Source: Halobellus sp. MBLA0158 (GTDB taxonomy: Archaea; Halobacteriota; Halobacteria; Halobacteriales; Haloferacaceae). Taken from it: a stretch of 64,000 nucleotides of DNA. Below, in pieces: positions 51,740-59,796 of the stretch. Where the stretch lies: NCBI RefSeq assembly GCF_041477585.1, contig NZ_JBGNYA010000001.1, positions 310,001 to 374,000 of the forward strand, given 5' to 3'. How positions within the stretch are numbered: the stretch's first letter is position 1; every line of letters starts with the position of its first letter. A program made the translations under genes and the position numbers. The notes under the pieces were generated by a model. That model was not told the origin of the DNA. It did no database searches and saw only the letters and a list, made by a program, of their open reading frames with translations.

Positions 51740-52654
51740 ATGTTCGACGACGTCCTCTTCCCGACCGACGGGAGCGGCGGTGCCGCCAGAGTCCTCGATC
51801 ACGTCCTCGACCTGGCCGAGGCGCACGACGCCACGCTGCACATCCTCTCGGCCGCACAGACCGACAGCGACGCCCTCACCCGGGGGCGCGAGGACATCGC
51901 CGCGGAGATCGAATCGCGAGCGCGGGCGGCCGTGGACACGGCCGCCGACCGCGCCGCCGACCGCGGGGTCGAGACCGTCAGAGCCGTCGAGACCGCCGCG
52001 CCCGCCGACGCCATCGTCGCCTACGCCGCCTCGGGGGGCGACGACGGTGACGGCGGCGTCGACCTGATCGCGATGCCGACCCACGGCCGCACGGGTATCG
52101 AGCGACTCCTCCTGGGGAGCACGACCGAGCGCGTCGTCAGGCGCTCGCCCGCGCCGGTCCTCGCAGTCGGCCCCGACGAGGAGCGGGAGCTCGCGTACCC
52201 GTACGAGCGCGTGCTCGCGCCGACCGACGGGAGCGCCTGCGCGGACGTCGCCGTCGGCCTCGGCGCCGACCTCGCGGCCGCGACGGACGCCCGCCTCGAC
52301 GTCCTCTCGGTCGTCGACGTGGCGCACCTCGGCCTCGACGCCCGCGTCGACCTCCAGATCGACCAGCTGGAAGCGAACGCCGAGCAGTTCGTCGAGAGCG
52401 GCGTCGACCTCGCAAGCGACGCGGGCGTCGCCGAAGAGGCCATCACCAGCGAGGTCGTGACGGGCACCTCGGCGCACCGCGAGATCAACAAGTACGTCTC
52501 CGAACACGACGTGGATCTGATCGTGGTCGGCACTCACGGCCGCACCGGCGTCGATCGCTACCTCCTCGGGAGCGTGACCGAGAAGCTCCTCCGGACCGCG
52601 TCGGTGCCAGTGCTGACCGTCCGGCGGCCCGCGGACGAGACCGAAGGAAACTGA
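51740..52654 (+). CDS. Tandem universal stress protein (two Usp domains)
   Basis: Protein of 304 residues with two Usp domains of about 150 residues. Each starts with a VLFPTDGSGG or VLAPTDGSAC type strand and ends with an ATP-binding pattern (PTHGRTGIERLLLGSTTERVV and GTHGRTGVDRYLLGSVTEKLL). Both look nucleotide-competent. Such fused pairs act as pseudo-dimers. It is a single gene, convergent with the tetrad-helix membrane protein 8 nt away. Confidence 0.93.
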   Translation: MFDDVLFPTDGSGGAARVLDHVLDLAEAHDATLHILSAAQTDSDALTRGREDIAAEIESRARAAVDTAADRAADRGVETVRAVETAAPADAIVAYAASGGDDGDGGVDLIAMPTHGRTGIERLLLGSTTERVVRRSPAPVLAVGPDEERELAYPYERVLAPTDGSACADVAVGLGADLAAATDARLDVLSVVDVAHLGLDARVDLQIDQLEANAEQFVESGVDLASDAGVAEEAITSEVVTGTSAHREINKYVSEHDVDLIVVGTHGRTGVDRYLLGSVTEKLLRTASVPVLTVRRPADETEGN

Positions 52655-52662
52655 CGGACCGA

Positions 52663-53241
52663 TTAGGCGTCTTCGTCTCCGCTCGCCCCGTCTCGCTCTT
52701 CGATCTCGGCCTCGACGCGCTCTTCGACCCGGCGGTCGACGCGCTCCTGGACTTCCTCGTCGATCTGTTCCTGCACCTCTTCGTCCACGCGCTCTTGGAC
52801 TTCCTCGTCGATCTGTTCTTGGACCTGCTCGTCCACGCGCTCTTGGACCTCTTGGTCCAGCCGCTCGTCGACCCGCTCCTGAACTTCTTCGCCGACGGTC
52901 GCTTCGACCCGCTCTTCGACTTCCTCGCCGACCTGTTCGTCGACGGTCGCTTCCACCTGCTCTTCGACTTCCCTGCCGACCTGTTCTTCGACCTCGGCTT
53001 CGACCTGAGTCTCGGCCTCCCGGGAGACGGCCTCTTCGAGGATGCGCTCGTAGATCGACATCTTCTCCCAGATCCGGAGGAGGTACCCGACGACGAGGCC
53101 GCCCTCGAAGGCCGCCACGCGCGGATCGACGCGGAAGACGAGATAGGCGAACCCGGCGATGAAGAGCGCGCCGTAGAGCAGTTCGATGTGGAACTGCGTC
53201 TCCCGGCCGCGGAACCGTCCGGACAGCGTGCTCGGTGCCAT
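52663..53241 (-). CDS. Membrane-anchored protein with strictly 4-residue-periodic helix
   Basis: Protein of 192 residues. Residues 18-58 form two adjacent hydrophobic segments (ELLYGALFIAGFAYLVF and VAAFEGGLVVGYLLRIW). From V72 to I180 a hydrophobic residue (Val, Ile, Leu, one Ala) recurs at exactly every fourth position, 26 in a row without a slip from V80, in units such as EEVQERVD and EEVQEQID. The rest is Glu, Asp, Gln and Arg. The DNA is a degenerate 24-bp tandem repeat. No function is known. The stripe drifts around an alpha-helix, so it is not a normal heptad coiled coil. Confidence 0.75.
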   Translation of the reverse strand: MAPSTLSGRFRGRETQFHIELLYGALFIAGFAYLVFRVDPRVAAFEGGLVVGYLLRIWEKMSIYERILEEAVSREAETQVEAEVEEQVGREVEEQVEATVDEQVGEEVEERVEATVGEEVQERVDERLDQEVQERVDEQVQEQIDEEVQERVDEEVQEQIDEEVQERVDRRVEERVEAEIEERDGASGDEDA

Positions 53242-53314
53242 CGTTCGAGCGATACTACACCGCTCGGCGACTAAAGCGAACCGACGGACTGCGAGGACCC
53301 CGAAGGGACCGCCG

Positions 53315-54367
53315 CTAGGTCAGGAGGTGGAGCCGCTCTGCGGCCTCGAACGCCGCGAAGGCGACCGCGCCGGCGACAGTCGGGGTCGCAATCCACGTGG
53401 AGACGATCCGCTTCGTGACGCGCGGATCGAACAGCTTCAGCCGGTCGGCCGCCTGCGTCTCGCGTTCGGCCGCGGTGAGGCCCTCGGGCCGCGCGATCGC
53501 TCGCAACGGGATCTGGCGGCTGGCGCGTCCCCACCCCAGGCCGATGATGCAAGCGGTGAGGACGACCGCCAGGCTCGCCGGGATCCCAGCCCAACTGAGC
53601 CCGGTGAGGATCGACGCGGCGATCGACTCCGCGATCAGCGAGGCCTCCAGCGAGAGGTCGGTGATGTCCTCGCCGACCGTCTCCATCGTCCGGTGACCGA
53701 GCGCGAACGCGCCGACGCCGATGGCGAGGCCCCCGACCGCGACGCCCGGGAGCATCCCGAGCTGGCCGGAGCCGACCAGCGGCGCGACCGCGTTGGCGAC
53801 GTTCGACGCGCCGGCGGAGAAGGCCATATAACAGCCGATGCCGACGACGACGAACTCGGCCAGTCGGCTGTTCCGCGACTCCAGGTCGAGCGCGTCCACC
53901 ACGGCGTCGTAGAGGTAGCGGCCGACGAACGCACAGAGCCAGAAGGCGAGGATCGTCGAGAGGAGCCACCAGAGGACGACGACGCCGACGGTCTCCCAGT
54001 TGAGCACGCCGAGCGCCGCGCCCATCCCGACGACCGCGGCCACGGCCGTCTGGCTGGTGCTCGTCGAGACCTTCAGCACGTTCCCCAGGAGGATCGCGAG
54101 CCCGATGAAAAGCAGGACGCCGATCGACGCGCCGAGGGTGAAGTACTCCGCGGGGACGAAGCCGCTACCCAGCGTCCGAACGACGTTGGTGCCGACGGTG
54201 AAGCCGCCGAGCAGCACGAACAGCGCCATCAGCGCAGAGGCCGTGCGCATCGAGACGACGCCGCTCCCGGTCGCCGGGCCGAACGCGACCCCCGTCGAGG
54301 AACCGCCGATGTTGATCCCGACGAACGCCGCCACGGCGACGCCGACGACGAACAGCGCCGAGGACAT
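53315..54367 (-). CDS. PiT-family inorganic phosphate permease
   Basis: Cation-coupled phosphate transporter of 350 residues, nine to ten helices. The two family repeats are recognisable: FVGINIGGSSTGVAFGPATG near the N-terminus and the classical GASNVANAVAPLVGSG in the second half. ATG 54367 is preferred over one nine codons upstream. It has no adjacent phoU/DUF47 partner, which PiT genes often have; the tetrad-helix protein gene follows 73 nt downstream on the same strand. Confidence 0.9.
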   Translation of the reverse strand: MSSALFVVGVAVAAFVGINIGGSSTGVAFGPATGSGVVSMRTASALMALFVLLGGFTVGTNVVRTLGSGFVPAEYFTLGASIGVLLFIGLAILLGNVLKVSTSTSQTAVAAVVGMGAALGVLNWETVGVVVLWWLLSTILAFWLCAFVGRYLYDAVVDALDLESRNSRLAEFVVVGIGCYMAFSAGASNVANAVAPLVGSGQLGMLPGVAVGGLAIGVGAFALGHRTMETVGEDITDLSLEASLIAESIAASILTGLSWAGIPASLAVVLTACIIGLGWGRASRQIPLRAIARPEGLTAAERETQAADRLKLFDPRVTKRIVSTWIATPTVAGAVAFAAFEAAERLHLLT

Positions 54368-54514
54368 CGTTCGGAGGTGAGATGGTCGGCTCAAAGAGTC
54401 TGTCCGTTCGCGTCGATTCGGCGGACGTCGCCCGAAAAAACGCGTCCTGTCGGACGGAGAAGTCAGGGGACCCGACTCGACGTCGGGCGACCGACTACGC
54501 CGCGGTCGCGGTTC

Positions 54515-54889
54515 TCACCCCTCGATGGGGATGGTCTGGCCGTGGGTGTCGCCCTCCGCTTCGAGCGGGAGCGTCACTTCGAGGACGCCGTTGGTGTAGG
54601 TCGCCGTGATGGCGTCCTCGTCGACGTCCTTGGGGAAGCGGAGGCGTCGGTGGTACGTCCGCTTGCGGCCGCGCTCCTCGTTGACGTGTTCGGCCGCGAT
54701 GTTCAGGACGCCGTCGTCCCACGCGAGGTCGATGTCCTCGCGCGTGAACCCCGGCATCTCGACCGCGAGGACGAACTCGTCGTCTTCCTCGTACAGTTCG
54801 TAGTCGGTACTCCCGGCGTCACCGAAGATACGGGACGGGAATTCGAGGCCCTGCATCCAGGAACTGGCGGGATCAGTCGGCAGCGCCAT
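54515..54889 (-). CDS. Hsp20/alpha-crystallin small heat-shock protein
   Basis: Chaperone of 124 residues. The alpha-crystallin domain runs from about YELYEEDDEFVLAVEMPGFTREDIDLAWDDGVLNIAAEHV to the GVLEVTLPL motif near residue 110. The short acidic N-terminal arm is usual for haloarchaea. A TATA-like TTTTTATTACG (complement near 54935) lies about 45 nt upstream, and an 8-bp palindrome CCACGTGG (54907-54914) sits near the expected transcription start. Confidence 0.95.
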   Translation of the reverse strand: MALPTDPASSWMQGLEFPSRIFGDAGSTDYELYEEDDEFVLAVEMPGFTREDIDLAWDDGVLNIAAEHVNEERGRKRTYHRRLRFPKDVDEDAITATYTNGVLEVTLPLEAEGDTHGQTIPIEG

Positions 54890-55443
54890 TGCTGATCACC
54901 TCAGTTCCACGTGGTACTTGTGCGCGGTTCGTAATAAAAATTATTGATATTTGATAGTTTGTCAAAAACTGGCGAATGCAGGGGCAGCAGTTCAGTCGAT
55001 TCGATCTATTTTGTATAGCATTATATGATTTGTACGCTGTCGCGTCGGTCGGTGCACCGATCACCCGGATCAGCGACAGAGCGCCCGGAGAGGGTCGAGA
55101 GAACGCGTTCCGTAGACGAGCGGCAGACCGTTGGGCGCCGTGAGGGATCCGGTCGTCGTTGACGGGGCAGTCGGCGAGTCGTCGCCTGATCGAGACGAAA
55201 TCTCTCCGGCCCCGCCGATCAAGTGCGACTCGCCGTCGCGCATCTGCGACCCCGCCTGAATCGACAGCGAGGAGCCGGATCCGAAGCGCGAGAAAAAGCT
55301 CGTGAAGAGCGATGGAGACGCGATCAGTACAGAACAGGGCTATCGGTCCTCTAGCGCTAAAATAAATCTCATAATGCTATATCGAATCCAAATACGTGGC
55401 GTCCCCCATCCCTAACTGAAACCCCTGGAGAGAGTTCGTCCCG
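54890..55443. other. Intergenic region with AT-rich flanks and a GC-richer core
   Basis: The right and left edges are AT-rich and contain the hsp20 promoter (left) and the end of the DHH gene transcript (right). The core, about 55070-55330, has GC content nearer to coding DNA and holds a leftward frame of 57 codons listed separately. It may be a decayed gene. No RNA gene was recognised. Confidence 0.4.
55070..55243 (-). CDS. Possible small ORF, 57 codons
   Basis: The frame starts at the ATG complementary to 55241-55243 (MRDGESHLIGGAGEISS...) and ends at 55070-55072. About three quarters of third codon positions are G or C, lower than in solid genes here. The frame stays open some 25 codons upstream without another ATG. 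No motif or hydrophobic segment is seen. It could be a remnant of a larger gene. Confidence 0.2.
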   Translation of the reverse strand: MRDGESHLIGGAGEISSRSGDDSPTAPSTTTGSLTAPNGLPLVYGTRSLDPLRALCR

Positions 55444-56892
55444 TCAGGACAACTGCTCGCCGACGATGCGGTCGGCCTCGGCGACGAACTCGGCCTGCGT
55501 CCCGGCGGGGATCGTCGCTCCGGCCGCGACGTCGTGACCGCCGCCGTCGCCGCCGACCGCGCGGGATGCCTCGCGCATCACCCGCGAGAGATCCAGGCCC
55601 TTCCGGACGAGCACGTGCGACCCGCGCGCGCTCACCTTGATCTCCTCGGCGGACTTCTCGGCGAAGGCGATGATCGGAATGTCGCCGCGGATCCCCGAGG
55701 CGCCGACGGCCATCCCCGCGACGATCCCGACGATGGTTTCGCGGATGCGCGTGCCCGCGTCGAACCACTGGAGGTGCTCTTCGACGGTCGTCCCCTCGTT
55801 TTTGACCCACTGGAGCCCCTCCGAGAGGTTCCGGCGGTGGTTCCTGAGCAGCGTGCGCGCGCGGTCGAGCGCCGCCTCGCGGTCGCCCAGACAGACCGCG
55901 AGGCCGACGTCGGCGCGCTCGTACCGCGCGGTCGCGTTCAGGAGCGTCGAGAACTCGCTGACGTCTCTGAGCTCCGTTCCGGGGGCCTCGTCGGTGAGGG
56001 TGTAGGTCGTGCCGACCAACGCGTCGATCCGGTCGGCGGGGACACCCGAGGCGATGGCTCGCTTGAGGAGCGCGCTCACGACGGTCTGGCGTTCGGCCAT
56101 CGTCAGATCGACCCAGCGGCGCCACTCGCCGTCCGCCTTCAGGTCGAGATCGAGCCCCGAGAGGAACTCGATCGCGCCGTTCTCGTCGTTCGTGATCCCG
56201 GGGATGCGGACGTCGGTAGCGTACTCCAGGAACTTCGGGAGCGGGCGGGTCTGGCGGCCGTACACCAGGAGATCGGTCGCCTCTTCGACGACGCCGGCCG
56301 CGACGCCCTCCTCGACGATGCCCTGATTCGCGCCCGAGAGGCCGCCGTCGCTCGCCTGCATATCCCCCACTGCGCCGACGACCGCCAGCGCGGCGAGGTC
56401 GCGGTTGTCGCCGCCGCTCGGTTCGAGTGCGCGCGCGAGGACGTAGCTCGCGCCCGCGCCGGAGAGTTCGGACGCGCCGTCGATCCCGACGAGCAGGGGA
56501 TTGAGGTGGTGGTCGGGCTCGGGCGCGTCCGCCACCTCGGCGGGCTGGTGGTGATCGGCGATGACGGGCGTGAACGTGCCGTCGGCCGCGTAGGGAGCGA
56601 TGACGTCCAACTGACCGCTCCCGAAGTCGGTGAACAGCACGGTGTCGTAGTCGGTGGCCGCGATCCGCGCGACCTCCGTCTCGTCCAGCTGCTTTGCGAA
56701 CACGGTCTCGAAGGGGAGCCCGGCGCGTTCGAGCGCCGTCGCGGCGACCGCCGCGCTGGTCAGGCCGTCGGCGTCGATGTGGGAGGCGAGCAGCACGCGG
56801 TCGGCGTCGCGGAGCCGGTCCGCGCAAGCGGCCGCGCGCTCGCGGAGCTCCGGGACCGGCCCGCCGCGTTCCTCGGTCGTGTTCGCGCTCAT
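55444..56892 (-). CDS. DHH-family phosphoesterase, archaeal RecJ/GAN-like
   Basis: Protein of 482 residues. The DHH domain has SHIDADGLTSAAVAATAL, the FTDFGSGQ motif and the signature IADHHQPAEVAD. The C-terminal DHHA1 domain ends with GGDGGGHDVAAGATIPAG. Archaeal members are single-strand exonucleases related to bacterial RecJ and to Cdc45, some of which bind the replicative helicase complex through GINS. All metal-binding Asp and His residues look intact. The ATG at 56892 follows the upstream transporter gene by 74 nt. Confidence 0.9.
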   Translation of the reverse strand: MSANTTEERGGPVPELRERAAACADRLRDADRVLLASHIDADGLTSAAVAATALERAGLPFETVFAKQLDETEVARIAATDYDTVLFTDFGSGQLDVIAPYAADGTFTPVIADHHQPAEVADAPEPDHHLNPLLVGIDGASELSGAGASYVLARALEPSGGDNRDLAALAVVGAVGDMQASDGGLSGANQGIVEEGVAAGVVEEATDLLVYGRQTRPLPKFLEYATDVRIPGITNDENGAIEFLSGLDLDLKADGEWRRWVDLTMAERQTVVSALLKRAIASGVPADRIDALVGTTYTLTDEAPGTELRDVSEFSTLLNATARYERADVGLAVCLGDREAALDRARTLLRNHRRNLSEGLQWVKNEGTTVEEHLQWFDAGTRIRETIVGIVAGMAVGASGIRGDIPIIAFAEKSAEEIKVSARGSHVLVRKGLDLSRVMREASRAVGGDGGGHDVAAGATIPAGTQAEFVAEADRIVGEQLS

Positions 56893-56966
56893 ACCCGTCG
56901 GTGGGGCGCTCTCGGATTTAAACCCACGTTCCACGCAGTTCCAGTCCAGCCTCGCTTCGGCCCCGC

Positions 56967-58166
56967 TTAGATCCGCCGGACGACGAGGAGGAGAAGCGCG
57001 GCGCCGACCCCGGCGAGGGCGGCGAGCAGGACCCAGGCGGCGTCGTAGCCGCCGGTCTCGACGAGATAGCCGAAGAGGGGCGGCGTCACCACGCCGCCGA
57101 CGTTGATCGCGGTCTGGCCGCCGGCAGTGGCCGCGCCCACCTCGTCGCCGTCGACGAGGTCGGTGAGACACGAGTAGAACACGCCGGTCGAGCCGTGGAT
57201 CGACACGCCCAGGCCGGCGAAGAGGACGAACGCGACCGCGATCGACCCCGGCGCGACCGCGACCGCGCCGAACAGCGTCGCGCCGAGACCGAGCTGGCCG
57301 AGCGCGACGAGCGCAGAGCCCCGCGCGCCGCCGAGGCGGTCGGCGAGCCCGCCGGCGCCGATTCGCGCGGCGCTGCCGGTGAGTTGCGTGAGCGCGAGCG
57401 CGGCGCCCCCGGCCGCGGCGCTGGCGCCCACGGCGTCCTGGACGTAGAGGACGATGTACCCGAGCATCGTGAAGATCGACGCGCCGACGAAGAAGCCCGC
57501 GGCGACGAGGACGACGTACGTGCGCCGCCCCAGCAGGCCGCGCACGTCGGGCACCGAGAGGTCGCCGGTGCCCGGCCGGCCGCGGTACCGGAGCGCGAAG
57601 ATCCCGGCGTAGCCGAGGGCCAGGACGGAGATCGCCCAGAAGCCGACCTCCCAGGCGGCGACGGCCGCGACGCCCGTGACCACGAGCGAGGCCGCCGCGC
57701 TCCCGGTCGTGACGCCGACCTGCTTGAGCCCCATCGCGAGGCTCGTCCGACCGGGAGGCGCGGCGGCGACGATGCCGCGGTTCGAGGCGGGCATCGCCGT
57801 CGAGTACGCCGCGCCGAGGAGGGCGCCGGCCGCGAGCACCGCGGCGTAGGTGGGCGCGAGCGAGACCGCGACCGCCGCGACCGCCAGCCCCGCGAGTCCG
57901 GCGATCATCACGGGGCGCTCGCCGTAGCCGTCGACGGCCGCGCCGCTGGGAAACAGCGCGACCGTGTAGCCGACGAGCGCGGCCGTGAGGAAGAAGCCGA
58001 CCAGCGACTCCGAGAGGGAAAAGGCCTCGCGGACGAAGCCCGTCGCGGCGAAGATGCTGTAGTAACAGAGGCTCGCCGCCGTCTGCCAGCCGGCGACGAG
58101 CCCGACCGGCCGCCACTCGTCCAGCGACTTCAGCACGTCCGGGCCTCGTCGAGTGGGCGACTTCAC
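56967..58166 (-). CDS. Major facilitator superfamily transporter
   Basis: Protein of 399 residues, twelve predicted helices with the MFS loop motif (FPSGAAVDGYGERPVM between helices 2 and 3). The substrate is not evident. The GTG start lies 9 nt after the hemD stop on the same strand, so it is probably the fourth gene of the hemC-cobA-hemD operon. This placement suggests a porphyrin, siroheme-precursor or unrelated exporter. Confidence 0.85.
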   Translation of the reverse strand: MKSPTRRGPDVLKSLDEWRPVGLVAGWQTAASLCYYSIFAATGFVREAFSLSESLVGFFLTAALVGYTVALFPSGAAVDGYGERPVMIAGLAGLAVAAVAVSLAPTYAAVLAAGALLGAAYSTAMPASNRGIVAAAPPGRTSLAMGLKQVGVTTGSAAASLVVTGVAAVAAWEVGFWAISVLALGYAGIFALRYRGRPGTGDLSVPDVRGLLGRRTYVVLVAAGFFVGASIFTMLGYIVLYVQDAVGASAAAGGAALALTQLTGSAARIGAGGLADRLGGARGSALVALGQLGLGATLFGAVAVAPGSIAVAFVLFAGLGVSIHGSTGVFYSCLTDLVDGDEVGAATAGGQTAINVGGVVTPPLFGYLVETGGYDAAWVLLAALAGVGAALLLLVVRRI

Positions 58167-58175
58167 CCTGTCGAG

Positions 58176-58955
58176 TCAGTCGTGGTACGTCGGCGCGGCC
58201 TCTTCGACGACGGCCGTGGCGAGCGACTCGAAGGTGGCCTCCTCGGGCACGACGTCGACGCGGACGCCGTAGCCCTCGGCGGTCTCCTCGGTCGGGGCGC
58301 CGATGGCGCCGACGACGGCGGCGTTGAGGCCGCGGATCGCCTCCGCCTCGACGTCGCGCTCGGCGGCGGCGTCGAGGAAGTTCTCGACGATGAGCGACGA
58401 CGTGAAGCAGACCGCGTCGAGTTCGCCGCCGGCGGCCATCACCGCGGACTGGCCCGAGCCCTCGGAGCGGACTAGGCGGTAGAGCACCGTCTCGTGGACC
58501 TCCGCGCCCGCCTCGCGCAGGCCGTCGAGGAGGACGTCGCTACCGTGGTCGCTGCGCGCGACCTCGATCCGGCGGCCCGCGACGTCGCCTTCGAGCGCCG
58601 CGACGAGCCCCGCGGAGGTGTACTCCTCGGGGACGACGTCGACCGTCCAGCCCGCCTCGCGGGCCTTCGCGGCGGTCTTCGGGCCGATGCAGGCGAGCGT
58701 CGCGCCGCCGGGGGACCACCCCGCCTCGGCGAGGAGTTCGACGCCGGTCTTGCTCGTGAGGACGACGACGTCCGGGTCGGAAGGGGCGTCGCCCGCGGGA
58801 CCGCCCCCGTCGGCGCCGGGCGTGTTCCCGGTCGGCTCGACCGCGAGCATCGGATCCGGGACCGGGATCGCGCCGAGCGATTCGAGCAGTTCGACGGCGT
58901 CGACCATCCGCTCGTCGTCCGGGCGGAAGACGGCGACGCGGACCTCGCGGGTCAT
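58176..58955 (-). CDS. hemD: Uroporphyrinogen-III synthase
   Basis: Cyclises hydroxymethylbilane to uroporphyrinogen III, 259 residues. Typical segments are VAVFRPDDERMVDAVELLESLGA, VVLTSKTGVELL, ACIGPKTAAKAREAGWTVDVVPEEYTSAGLV and DAVCFTSSLIVENFL. A Gly/Pro-rich acidic insert (about 48-66) is present. The start ATG overlaps the cobA stop by 4 nt (ATGA). Confidence 0.92.
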   Translation of the reverse strand: MTREVRVAVFRPDDERMVDAVELLESLGAIPVPDPMLAVEPTGNTPGADGGGPAGDAPSDPDVVVLTSKTGVELLAEAGWSPGGATLACIGPKTAAKAREAGWTVDVVPEEYTSAGLVAALEGDVAGRRIEVARSDHGSDVLLDGLREAGAEVHETVLYRLVRSEGSGQSAVMAAGGELDAVCFTSSLIVENFLDAAAERDVEAEAIRGLNAAVVGAIGAPTEETAEGYGVRVDVVPEEATFESLATAVVEEAAPTYHD

Positions 58956-59794
58956 TCCTCGCTCACCGCCGCGGAGCGGTTCCGAAGGAACTCCGTCACG
59001 CGCTCGCGCGTGGCCGCGACCTCCCCGATCACGGTGATCGCGGGCGGTTCGATCCCCGCCGAATCTCGCACGTCGACGATCGTCTCCAGGGTCCCGCTCG
59101 CGACGCGCATCCCCGGCCGAGTCGCCTTCTCGACGAGCGCGACCGGCGTCTCGGGGTCCATCCCGGCCTCGCGGAGCGCGGCGGTGTAGTCCGGGAGCTT
59201 GCCGACGCCCATCAGGACGACGATCGTGCCGCCCGTCGCCGCGAGCGCGTCCCAGTTCACGGCCGACTCCTCCTTCGTCGGGTCCTCGTGGCCCGTCACG
59301 AACGAGACCGAGGAGGCGTGGTCGCGGTGGGTGACCGGGATGCCTGCGGTTCCGGGGCCGGCGACCGCGCTCGTGATGCCGGGGACGACCTCGAAGGGGA
59401 CGCCCTCGTTCGCGAGGTGTTCCATCTCCTCGCCGCCGCGGCCGAAGACGAACGGGTCGCCGCCCTTCAGCCGGACGACGTGCTTGCCCTCGCGGGCGAG
59501 CTCGACGAGCCGGCGGTTGGTGTACTCCTGGGGCGTCCACTCGCCGCCGGCGCGCTTGCCGACGTCCTCCCGCTTGTCCTCGGGGATCGACTCGATGATC
59601 TCCGGGCCGGGGAGCTTGTCGTGGAGGACGACGTCGGCGTCTTCGAGCAGGCGCTTCGCCTTCACCGTCAGGAGTTCGGGATCGCCGGGGCCGCTGCCGA
59701 CGAGGGAGACGAGGCCGGTCGAGTCCGCCGCATCTCCGTCTGCGCGTTCGTCCGCTCGCTCGCTGCCGCCGTCGGTGAGAAGCTCGTCGCGCAT
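58952..59794 (-). CDS. cobA: Uroporphyrinogen-III C-methyltransferase
   Basis: SAM-dependent enzyme of 280 residues that makes precorrin-2, the branch to siroheme, cobalamin and the alternative archaeal heme pathway. Signatures are LVGSGPGDPELLTVKAKRLLEDADVVLHD, the RLKGGDPFVFGRGGEE motif and VPGITSAVAGPGTAGIPVTHR. A short acidic N-terminal head precedes the core. The start is 2 nt after the hemC stop with GGAGGAG in front. Confidence 0.95.
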   Translation of the reverse strand: MRDELLTDGGSERADERADGDAADSTGLVSLVGSGPGDPELLTVKAKRLLEDADVVLHDKLPGPEIIESIPEDKREDVGKRAGGEWTPQEYTNRRLVELAREGKHVVRLKGGDPFVFGRGGEEMEHLANEGVPFEVVPGITSAVAGPGTAGIPVTHRDHASSVSFVTGHEDPTKEESAVNWDALAATGGTIVVLMGVGKLPDYTAALREAGMDPETPVALVEKATRPGMRVASGTLETIVDVRDSAGIEPPAITVIGEVAATRERVTEFLRNRSAAVSEE

Positions 59795-59796
59795 CG

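Noticed and set aside
52702-53028. Short tandem DNA repeats that might suggest a CRISPR array
   Set aside because: Units are 24 bp, a multiple of three, without unique spacers, and they encode a continuous periodic protein.
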